The notes beneath the pieces are model-generated. The model was not told where the DNA came from, did not search any database, and was given only the letters and a program-made list of their open reading frames with translations. A DNA stretch of 64,000 bases, taken from Edolisoma coerulescens. Its lineage: Eukaryota; Chordata; Aves; Passeriformes; Campephagidae. The stretch is taken from contig VWZW01004026.1 of NCBI GenBank assembly GCA_013397115.1, positions 2,232,523-2,296,522 of the forward strand, read 5' to 3'. Both the position numbers and the translations under genes were made by a program. This document shows, in pieces, positions 1 to 8,938 of this stretch. Numbering within the stretch: position 1 is the stretch's first letter; every line of letters begins with the position of its first letter.

Positions 1-671
1 AGCTTGGTCACTGTTTTGTTTATTCCAGCCCTTATCTGTATGTATCAACCCATTATACTGAATCCCAGTTCAGCTCTGCTCAGAACCAGCGTGTTAATAC
101 CAGCTCCTTTGTAGGAGCTGCTGCTTAAACCAGATCTGAACATGGCCTCATGTTGTGTCATGACACCAGACCTGTAATTAGGGAAATATCATCTTTTCAA
201 CCCTAAAATTGGCTTGCATCACAGTATTTCTCATAGTACAGATTTGCAATTATCCAGAGCTTCCTATTTGTATGATCTTTAGTGTAATCAAGACCTACTA
301 ATAAATCATATGTGCAGTTCTCATTTTATTAAGATAAGATGTGATTATTAGCATATTTCAGAACCATTAAGGTTCTAATTGTCCCAGTCCAGAAAGGGAA
401 ATATGAAAGCCTACATTCCCTAGATATAACAGTAAAGACGGTTGTCATGTTAGCTTTATCTGGCAGTCATATCAGCATAAAGCAATCTAATTTCTAACAC
501 ACTGACATAAAACCAAAAACTTTAAAAAATATTTTCAAAATACTCTTTTTGTATAAGTTCACCCATAGAAGATGTACGAAAAAACCATATTTTATTTGAT
601 AAATACCTTCCTAGAAATAAAGAGATTTAATCTGTGAAACAGATAGCAGCTAACAAGCAAGCTGCAAGTGA
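1..671. other. Unique AT-rich DNA, no gene seen
   Basis: No open frame of note, no recognisable repeat and no RNA gene seen. The stretch is AT-rich with scattered stops in all frames. It ends at the GTGA that flanks the LTR-like block starting at 672. Confidence 0.5.
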
Positions 672-1230
672 TGTCCACGTCAAATTAAGGTTTAGGGCTT
701 GACGTGCTTCAGTGACCTCAGACCTCGGGGAGGAAGTTAACATACCTTGGGAAAAAGGATGTACCACTGATAATGGCAGAATTTATGGGCCACAAGGACA
801 TCTGGCAGGACTCCTAAGATAAGGAAGAAATTAATAAAAACAACTAAGCAACTGTGCTCAAATCAGCTCCAGGTGGGTAAAAGGTCATCCTGACAGGGGG
901 ATCTCTGACCACTGAGCCACAGACCACTGACCCGAGAAACCCACTAACCCAAAAGGAGAGAAAAACTGAGCATGAGGATTAATTAGGATGAGAAGTGAGA
1001 GAATCATTAACCTACAGAAGATAGAATACTAATTAAGAAGAGAACTATGTAACCAGTAGCCAATGAACACTAGTCCCTTTGTTTGCTAAAATGTATAAAC
1101 AGTTAAAAGCTTGATAATTGGTGTACATGACAGGTGAAGAGTTCCCCCATGTACCTCGGCACTGAATAAAGTAATGTTGGCTTTCAACTACTTTCTATAC
1201 TACATGGGTAATATATTTCCTGGGTTTTCA
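672..1230 (+). mobile_element. LTR-like block, probable solo LTR of an avian endogenous retrovirus
   Basis: The block begins TGTCC and ends TTTTCA, so it has the TG...CA ends of an LTR. The 4-bp word GTGA flanks both ends (668-671 and 1231-1234). It carries a TATAAA at 1094-1099 and an AATAAA at 1165-1170, 71 bp apart, which is the usual order of LTR promoter and polyadenylation signal. No gag, pol or env frames are attached. The family is not named with certainty. The right edge is the weakest point: the adjoining repeat at 1231-1809 also looks LTR-like, so both could be parts of one longer element. Confidence 0.5.
1094..1099 (+). promoter_or_regulatory. TATA box of the LTR-like block
   Basis: TATAAA lies 71 bp upstream of AATAAA at 1165-1170, inside the LTR-like block. 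The role is inferred from this spacing. Confidence 0.4.
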
Positions 1231-1809
1231 GTGACAGACCTTGGGGAAGGAAGGAAGAGCTGCAGCACACCAGGTTGGGCACTGCTAGCAGCCACTCCAT
1301 CAGCACCACCATCTCTGCCTTTCTGGGGCAGACAGAGCTCTCTCACGTGGGACAGGTGGCCCGCACACCTCTCCTGGGCATCTGGCATGGGAAGACCTGC
1401 CCCAGGGGAATGGATGTGATCTTACAGGGTCACAGGGAGCAGGAGGAGCAGGATGGGTACAGGCAGAGACACAGCACCACATATCCTGCAGGATGGTCTG
1501 CAGGCAGGTGTCCAAGCACTCCCCAATGAGGATGTGCACATCTGTAACCCACATGGCCTGAGTCTGCATGGGAGGAGTGCACATAATTGTGCAACGTTAT
1601 ACCTTTGAGGAATTAGTTATAAAAGACTGCTTAGAAATTTGTAGGCATTTATTAACATTTCATAATATCTGGTCTTGTGATTTATCCATTCTGCTAGTGA
1701 TATTGATCCTGGATGTGTCATTCAATGTTTGCAAGTTAATTGCATGTCATTAGCAAACCAATAAACCATTTCAGATACGATTTGGTTACAACTACATGAA
1801 CTGAGCAGT
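1231..1809 (+). repeat. Interspersed LTR-like repeat, copy A
   Basis: This segment resembles the one at 15405-15842 in the same orientation. Shared blocks include CCTTGGGGA followed by a GC-richer part with 'TTGGGCA.TGC', then 'TTTGTAGG', 'TCTGGTCT.GTG.TTTATC', 'AATAAAC..TTTCAG', 'CAACTA' and 'GAGCAGTTT'. AATAAA at 1760-1765 would be the polyadenylation signal if this is an LTR. The short ORFs here (61 to 94 codons, both strands) overlap each other and have no coding character. Copy A has extra sequence relative to copy B in its GC-rich part. Confidence 0.55.
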
Positions 1810-4111
1810 TTTGCTTTGTGATAGCAGCTGTCTTCATTACCACAAGGCATTCTGAGATAATATCAGAAAAGATTGTCTCTCTAAAATACTGGAGTGTTTC
1901 TGCTGGAGCACAGGAAATCCTCAAGGACAGAAATGAGGTTTGCAGCAAAATGACCTGTGGATATCTGGATAGATCTGTAGACACAATAAACAGCACAGTA
2001 ATCACACTGTCTTGCAGAACTCAATCAACCAGTACTTTACTCCTGAGGAAGGTGTTTATGAAACACTTTGTTAAAAAAAATATCCCCACAAATATTGTGT
2101 GATCCTTCTTTTTGTTTCTACAGAACTGCTACCACTTAAGTTACATTAGTGACAAATGAATATGTGACAGTACTTTAAATTGATTCCTTCTTGATTGCAA
2201 GATAATCTATAATTTAAGAGCGGGATCTCCGCAGTTATGGACTCCAGACTGCACCATGTAATGACCTGTCTGGTTTAGCATGCAATGTTTTCACACGACA
2301 GGTTGGGTTTTAGTTTTGTTTTGCTTGATTTTGAAATGGTAGAGGGAGAGAAACCCACCTATATTCATTGCAAATGAGGACCCTGGAGCTGTATCCTTTT
2401 CCCCCAGGAGACAGTTGGCATTTTATTGCAACAAATAGCTAAAGATACCTTTTATAATATGCTTGAATTATATATGGATTTGTATTTCATATTTTCTAAA
2501 TCCAACTAGGCTTTAAAATTGCTTTACAGAAGTAATTTTCTTTTGGTTCTACCCAAAAAACCTCCTGATAACTTCCTTTGAGTGCTGAGGGCAGAGTAGG
2601 ACACAGCTATGTTAAGTTAGTTATATTCAGAGTTACTGTTCCATGTAAGTAGAAATGTTCCATACAAAAAAAACCCACAGCAACTGTAAAATAAAGGATT
2701 AGTCCTGAACCAGTTGGTTTGTTTTTCTTCATAATTCACGACTTCTTGTATTTTACTTCCTTTTGTACACTTTGTGCCGTGGCAAGAAATTTAAAAATAA
2801 GACTTTTTCTAATAACCCCAGAGAGAAGAGAAAAAAAACCCCCAAACTTACTAGCCTTATAATAATCAACGTCTCTCTTGGCATGATATTTCTTCAATCT
2901 TCTAGTAAGACAAGCAGGATTTTAAATAATTTAAACTGAAAAGATGTCATCTGGAAATCACTACAGGTGGAAAAAGAATCCTTGCAGCAAGCATTGGAGA
3001 AGTAAAATGGCAGTTAATAGCTAAGTTAGTGTCTAATTGATGTCTTTCTAATAAAGATGTTTAAGATGAAAGATAGTAAAACTAAGACCATTTTATCACA
3101 CAATATGACACATGACTAGTACCTTTGGCCAACCAATGGAAATAATGGATTTTTCAGCAGCCAAAAAAATTACTAAATGCTCTTTTCAATCAGATAGCTT
3201 TATTTTACCTACAAAAAAAAAAAAAGAGAAAAAAATATGAAAAATCAGGAGGACAAAATTTAAGCCAGAAGTTAATTAAAAGTATGCATTTTAAAGTAAA
3301 ATGATAATAATTGTTTTCTCTTTTGTTTCCTTTCAGACTTTAAATGTACTCAAATCTGGTACTTACAAACCTCTGTTCATTTTGAACTGCATTGTTTTTA
3401 GTACACCAAGTGCCAAGAAAGTTCCATTCAACTCTGATTCTTTTTGTTCGCATATTCTGTTATTAAAAAAAAAAAAAATAGAATCCCTGAGAGTGGAGTC
3501 AATCAATTATATTTTACCAATCAGATAATTCAGAATGCTGAACAATTTTTAGCTAAAAAAGTTTTAAAAGTTCATGCTGAAATAAAGTGCTAAGTAAAGA
3601 AAAAAAAAACCAATATTTTTAGTCATGTTTTATCTGACTTGACTCAGGAGGTGCTTTTTTAGGAAAAAGCCCTATTTAACGAGACAGCATAAAAGCAGTT
3701 TCGAGTAGTCAGAACTAAAAATCCACCAAAGCCATCACCCCGTCTTCATCAGTAGCTACAAAGAGATACGGAAAGAAGATGCAATGTATGCAAGAAATGG
3801 AAAAGATAGATTTCATTGTTCTTGAGAACTTGCCTATCTTCTAAGACTTGTAGCTCTGAAAATTCTTAAGCCTGTCATAATTTCTATGCAATCTTCAGTG
3901 GATTCTATTTAATAAATTCATTTCATCTTCCTTTGTCAGCACATGGCATTTTAGCAGCCATGCTTTCTGTGGGCAAAGGATTCAAAAAAAGTGACTACAG
4001 TTTCTTGCTTTGACAGATTGTGGTTACTAACACTGGCAATGCAGTTACTAGCATTAAATTCAAATCAGATTAATATGATTTTTCAAAACCAAAAGGATTC
4101 AGGGTATGGAT
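1810..4111. other. Unique AT-rich DNA, no gene seen
   Basis: Mostly unique AT-rich sequence with several A-runs (around 3211, 3466 and 3600). ORFs of 64 to 94 codons at 1818-2102, 1736-2005 and 3301-3528 have no recognisable motifs and look like chance. Confidence 0.5.
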
Positions 4112-4362
4112 ACAAATTGAAAGAGGTGAAATTTAGGCTGAATATTAGAAAGAATTTGTTTACTGAGAGGGTGGTGGGACAATAGAACAGGTCATCCAGG
4201 GAGGTTGAGGACATCCCAACCCTGTCAGTGTTCAAAGCCAGGCTGGATGAGGCCTTGAGGAACCTGATCTAGTGGGAGGTATTCCTGCTCATGGCAGGAT
4301 AGATTGGGTCTAGATGATCTTTAAGGTCCATTCCAACTTCTTAACTTTCTATAATTCTATGA
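4112..4362 (+). mobile_element. CR1 LINE, 3'-terminal fragment
   Basis: This is the 3' untranslated end of a chicken-repeat-1 LINE. It shows the usual order of phrases: GGTGGTGGGACAATAGAACAGG, GGGAGGTTG, GCCAGGCTGGATGAGGC, CTAGATGATCTTTAAGGTCC, then the ATTCTATGAT octamer tail at 4353-4362. It is 5'-truncated, as nearly all CR1 copies are, and keeps no reverse-transcriptase frame. Strong recognition from the CR1 3' end. Confidence 0.9.
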
Positions 4363-4499
4363 TAATTCACATTCTCTTCGACCCATTGGTATATAAGCTG
4401 TAATGGACAATCCCGCTGACTACATTTGTTTGACTTTGCTTTGCATTGAGTTGGTCTCTTGTACAATTTAACCCTACACAGTGTTTGTGTGGTCAGATT
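4363..4499. other. Spacer between CR1 fragment and MIR-like SINE
   Basis: Unique sequence with nothing recognised. Confidence 0.4.
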
Positions 4500-4645
4500 T
4501 TATCCTTGAACAACCCTACAAATTAGGAAAATGCAAATGATGAATTAAGCACAAGAAATTATGTGATTTGTCCAAATCCTCATAGTAAGTGCTGATTACA
4601 ATTAATGATGAGTTTCCTGAGGCTTATCCAATGTTCTTGTTAATG
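4500..4645 (-). repeat. MIR-like tRNA-derived SINE relic
   Basis: Read on the plus strand, the order GAACAACCCTACAAATTAGG, GATGAA..AAG.ACAAGAAATTA, GTGATTTGTCCAAATCCTCATAG, TAAGTGCTGATTA and GAGTTTCCTGAGGC follows the reverse complement of the MIR core and tail. The element therefore lies on the minus strand. Divergence is high, as expected for an amniote-age SINE in a bird. The match is from memory of the family, not a search. Confidence 0.6.
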
Positions 4646-5889
4646 GAATACTTTTTCTGTAAAAGGACAACAAAAACTTCCATGGTTTTTATTTATTCCA
4701 GCTTTTTTTTAGGATCCTACTATGATGTAAAAAAATCTGCTTTTTCTTCAACTTGTACGAGCTATTAGACTTTTGTTGTCCTCATAGGTTTTCTGGCTAA
4801 GATTAGGACATGTTGATGCCTTGGAAATGTTGTCTCTCTGCTTGCAGGGGGACATTCACTCATGTCCTCCTAATTTGTCTTCATAAAAGTATCTTCTCCA
4901 AGGCATCTTGTTCCCTGTCCTATTTTCTAATATTTTGCCCTTCCAAAACATTCTAAAGAACAGAGCATAAGTTCAAATTTTACCCAAGTCCTCACAATCT
5001 TTCTTTATATTTTTTAAGTCCACGTCCTTTCTCCTCTTGCAGAAAGACCTAGCCCAAGCCATTTGTCTCATTTGACACTAATATTCTCTTTTAAATAAAA
5101 AAAACCCCATGGTTGTAGTATGGAAACAAAAGTTACTTGCACGAATGAATAGGCTCCAAGAAACAATTTCACAGCTAAATAAGAAGTCACTTAACTAAGA
5201 TTTCATGGCTTTCCTTTAACATAGCTGTATTTTTGAATATCAGAGCTAAGTAAAAGGTACCAGCAGAGTTGGTCTCTTTCTATCCCTGGCATGAATGGTT
5301 TGATGTCTGTCTATGGCAGATATTTCTCAAGAATGGAGTCCACTGAGGCAGCTGTTTTGATATACAGGCTTTCCTTACTCTGCTATTCCTTTACACAGCA
5401 CGTGCAAATAAATGGTGTCCTGACCAGCTTCACTTGACACAGGGACCTACAGGGCATGGCAGACTGCAGACACAGGTCTGGTAGCACATGAGAGGACACA
5501 CCCTTCACTGTAGTTTAGAGCACGGGTCCACTTCCTAGGTGTAGCTGCCAGCCTGGGAGAAGCTGTAGTATTATTTTGAAAGAGGTATTTGAAATATTCA
5601 TTATGGATACTACCACCACAAGAGATGGCTCAAAGAATGTAATGTAACTGGGAAAAAAACAGTTTAATGGAATGGATTGAATCCCTGATCTTAGAGAAAT
5701 AAAGGTAAAGACGAGTCATTGCTTTCTCCTGCTGCCAAATAAGATGCCAAGAAAACATCTCTAAATATACAATAAAGAAAAAAATTACTGATTTTCCATT
5801 TTATTTTCTAAGCAGTTTCACAAAAAACCATTATTTTAATAAATACTTTTAAAACGATGGGGCACAAAGGTGAACTCAGTTGAAGCGAT
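4646..5889. other. Unique DNA, no gene seen
   Basis: AT-rich to about 5200, then a somewhat GC-richer patch at 5240-5560 that I cannot assign to a repeat family. No ORF or RNA gene recognised. Confidence 0.45.
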
Positions 5890-6043
5890 CATGGCACCAA
5901 AATTGACAGTGTCCAAGACGGGTTTGGACAACACTTTCAGGCATATGATGTGATTCTTCGGGTTGTCCTGTGCAGGGCAAGGAGTTGGACTTTGATGATC
6001 CATGTGGTTCCCTTCCAATTCAGCATATTCTGTGATTCTGTGA
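5890..6043 (+). mobile_element. CR1 LINE, 3'-terminal fragment
   Basis: The phrases GTTTGGACAACACTTTCAGGC, GTTGTCCTGTGCAGGG, AGTTGGACTTTGATGATCC and GGTTCCCTTCCAA, followed by two copies of ATTCTGTG (6027-6042), identify the 3' end of a CR1. It belongs to a different subfamily from the copy at 4112-4362 (tail ATTCTGTG, not ATTCTATG). Two short overlapping ORFs on opposite strands here are artefacts. Confidence 0.85.
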
Positions 6044-7149
6044 CTTTCAATTATACGACCAGTTGCATATGGGAATTAAAATCTCTGAGTTTATGTACAA
6101 TACACAGAGCTTTTACAGACTCTTTAGGAAAATCGAAATTTTGATAAGTCTTGAGAGTCCAAAAGGTATTAACCTATTGAATTTGAGTATAGAATAATTA
6201 TTTATGTGAGATGATTATATATTTAATATCAGCATTGATTAAAGTCAGTGTCTTAACATATGCAGTTGCAAGCATAAGTTTCTTGCCCTTCCACTTTCTG
6301 GGATCCAATCATATTCTAAGAGGGTTTATGGTTTTGTTCTTTCCTTTATGTTAAAACATGATAAGGGGGACAACTGAAGAGATTTTGTTGACCCACAATT
6401 TTTTGAAGATACTTAGGAGTTAAGCTGTAGGCTTTCCTCATAAAAGGAATACATCACTATAGATTTATACAAAGTCAGCTCGATTCACTTTCAGAATAAC
6501 TAAATAAAATTGATGTCTTTAAAATAGATTTTATCATAATGGTTTTCTATTAAAAAAAAAAAGCTGTTTAACACTATTTGTATTGGAGACTTTTGAGGTC
6601 AATAATAAGAAGCTGGAGGTAATCTAACTACAAATCATTTTGCATAGCCTTCTTTGCAAATTGGCAGCACTTTCCCAACTGTAAGGCCTGTTATTCTTTT
6701 ATTGATTTAATGAAGTTGCATGCTTTATTTATACAACCCACTTCCTGAATGTGTGCTCATCTGTAATGGTAATTTGAGGTTAATAGAACCTGTATGTTAG
6801 TGTTGGTTCAACTCAGCCAATTGCTATTACTCTTTTGAGGTAATAATTTATTCAGAAAAGTAATACTCAGCTCTCCCACCTGAGGAGCTAAAGTACCTCT
6901 TCAGACACTGATCCAGGGAATTTTCAAATTCAGCCATCGTAATTCAGAGGGCAGAAAGAACAAATTAGAATTGGAAAGGCTGGCATTGTGTTTTTAGCAA
7001 GAGTATAATTTAGGCTGAAAAAAACCCCTGGGGCAAAATTCATAAAAATTAGGGGCTGGGGGTTAGCTGGAACCAGGTAACATCAGGGAGTGAAAGGAGG
7101 TTCTACTACAGAGGACACAGTCAGATGTGTGGCATAGGATTTTAAAGAC
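6044..7149. other. Unique AT-rich DNA, no gene seen
   Basis: No repeat or gene recognised. The last 200 bp may already belong to the decayed CR1 that follows, but similarity is too weak to claim. Confidence 0.45.
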
Positions 7150-8250
7150 AGGAAAGGCAAAGCAAAACTTGAAATGTCACTAGTAAAATATGAAAGATTA
7201 AAAGAATTGCTCTGCAAGTGCAATCAGTTAACAAGGGACTGAGGAAAGGATAACTCTGTTGCTCGACACAGGAAAACAATGACGAAGGAATGGTATCAGG
7301 AAACATAGTCTTTACTGCCTTTTCTGTTTCAGTCCTGAGGAACAGATCAGCTGAGACTAAATGACTGCTAGAAAGCTTCCAGTGCTGAGGAAACAAAAAA
7401 ATACTTCCTTGTGACATTATTTTTTTTGATAAAATAGCAGGATCAACAAATTACTTATCTTGGCTTTCCTAAAGATTACAATGGAAATGCATGACAATCT
7501 GGTAAACATGAAACAGAGAAAACTACAGCAGTGTGGGTGGTTAGAAAAGATAATCCCAAAGAGTAATTATCAATAACTTGTGGTTATAATGGAAGTATTT
7601 ATTGATTGCGGTTCCACATGACATAGAGGATGGAAGAAATGTACATTATTAAATTTACTAATAAAAAAGAAGATCTGGGAGGCACTAGAGGACAGTATCC
7701 AAGATTTCAATAAGATCAAATTTGTGAAAGATTTGATAAAAAAAATAAATAAGGGAAATAAAAAATGCTGTGCCTGTGCAGGAACAATTAACTACAGAAA
7801 TACAAGAGGAGGATGGACAGTAAAGTGGAATAAGAATAATAGTTTATAATGGATCACTAATTGAAGAAGAGACAATAAATCCACATACTTACTAAAGAAG
7901 GCATGTGCCATATTGGGATGTATTAATACCAATACAGACAGCTGTATTCAGTCTTGGCCATTATACTTCAGAAAATGTGTAAGTCAGTGTGAGAAAGTCT
8001 AGAAGAGAGCAGAAATGTTAATCACAAGGTTTAAGAACACAACTGACCTAAGAAGAAAAGTTGAAATAATTAGGTCTGGTTTGCCTTTCATTTAGACTTA
8101 GAATTACCTGGCAATTCTTTGAAGAATGTCTGTTCTGATGAAATGATGATAAATAGGCTTATATTTACCATCAAGGCAAGGTAGATGCCAATTAGATTTT
8201 AAATATTTTTGTGGCAAGGAGCCTGAAACACTTTTTACATCTCCCTTGTG
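7150..8250 (+). mobile_element. Ancient, heavily decayed CR1 LINE (ORF2 and 3' part)
   Basis: The sequence follows, in order, the reverse-transcriptase region of an old amniote CR1. A motif-rich part lies near 7560-7720 (GTGGTTATAATGGAAG..., GCGGTTCCACATG). It is followed by GTGGATCACTAATTGAA-like and GGGATGTATTAATACC-like blocks (about 7850-7940), an AATTAGGTCTGG.TTGCCTTT block (8066-8090), and a 3' block near 8150-8245. Every frame is interrupted many times. It is more diverged than the other CR1 copies here. Exact ends are uncertain; 7560-8210 is the best-supported part. Confidence 0.6.
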
Positions 8251-8352
8251 GATTACTTATGCATCAAGGCTTTGTTTTAGTTGAATTTGATTTCTTTTAT
8301 TCTGGAAAAGAAATTTTATTTTTAAAATCCCTTCCAGATTATATTTAGCTTT

Positions 8353-8357
8353 AGTGT
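8353..8357. repeat. Target-site duplication, left copy
   Basis: AGTGT directly abuts the TG end of the LTR at 8358 and recurs at 8934-8938. Confidence 0.75.
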
Positions 8358-8407
8358 TGTGCTGGTTTGAAAACAAATCAGGGGGAGACACCAAGTCAGA
8401 ATAACAA

Positions 8408-8413
8408 TTTAAT
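8408..8413 (-). promoter_or_regulatory. Polyadenylation signal of the LTR (ATTAAA)
   Basis: ATTAAA on the minus strand, about 250 bp downstream of the minus-strand TATA-like box, consistent with the R region of this LTR. Confidence 0.45.
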
Positions 8414-8661
8414 AGGAAAATTAAAAATAAAGGCAGAAAACACTGTTTTGAATTGACAGAGTCAGAATACAACCTGACACCTGGTTGGTCAGGGTGTTGG
8501 TAGCAGTCCCATTAAATGGCTGCAGTCCTCCTGGAGTGATGGTTCTGTTGAAGCAGTGATCCTGTAGAAAGGGTCTGGTCTTCACCTGAAGGTCGAGGGG
8601 TAGCTCTCATCCTCTGGAAATCCAGTGGAAAAAAGGCTACCTGTGGTGTTCGAAATCTTGG

Positions 8662-8669
8662 CTTATATC
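8662..8669 (-). promoter_or_regulatory. TATA-like box of the LTR
   Basis: The minus strand reads GGATATAAGCC. Its position within the LTR and its order relative to the polyadenylation signal fit a retroviral core promoter. Confidence 0.5.
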
Positions 8670-8933
8670 CAGGATGGAACGCTTGGTTTTTCCCTCTGGG
8701 CGGAGCATCTCACAATGGGATGATGTAATTTTGTCAGTCAGGCAGTGAGACTAGATGGCCCATTAGCAGACGATAGTCCGATAGTCCTGAGGGAGTTTAT
8801 CTGTGAGTCGTGGGGCAAGGCCCTGATGGGCCATTAACAGGAGATAGTCCCGAGGGAGGAGGCAAGGAACACCACCCCACCTAGTTTCAACAGTTCATGG
8901 AGATGGTAATAGAATACACTGCAACCCAGGACA

Positions 8934-8938
8934 AGTGT
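8934..8938. repeat. Target-site duplication, right copy
   Basis: AGTGT immediately after the CA end of the LTR, identical to 8353-8357. Confidence 0.75.

Larger units (their letters stand above)
8358..8933 (-). mobile_element. Solo LTR of an avian endogenous retrovirus, minus strand
   Basis: The 576-bp element reads TGTGCTGG...CCCAGGACA on the plus strand and is flanked by a perfect 5-bp duplication, AGTGT. The orientation is minus: on that strand a TATATAAG-like box lies at about 8669-8662 and an ATTAAA polyadenylation signal at 8413-8408, followed by the CA end. A 5-bp duplication is typical of ERVL-type and some other avian retroviral families. No internal coding region is attached, so it is a solo LTR left by LTR-LTR recombination. 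ORFs at 8257-8472 and 8834-9139 only clip its edges. Confidence 0.85.

Noticed and set aside
1174..1584. Several overlapping frames on both strands
   Set aside because: They fall in the GC-rich part of an LTR-like repeat, and no frame is preferred.
3301..3360. Mini-exon flanked by TTTCCTTTCAG and a GTACTT
   Set aside because: The implied exon is about 22 bp with a weak donor and no supporting context.
8748..8761. CTAGATGGCC as a CTCF site inside the solo LTR
   Set aside because: Three mismatches to the core, including the GGCRS end; much weaker than the site at 52593.
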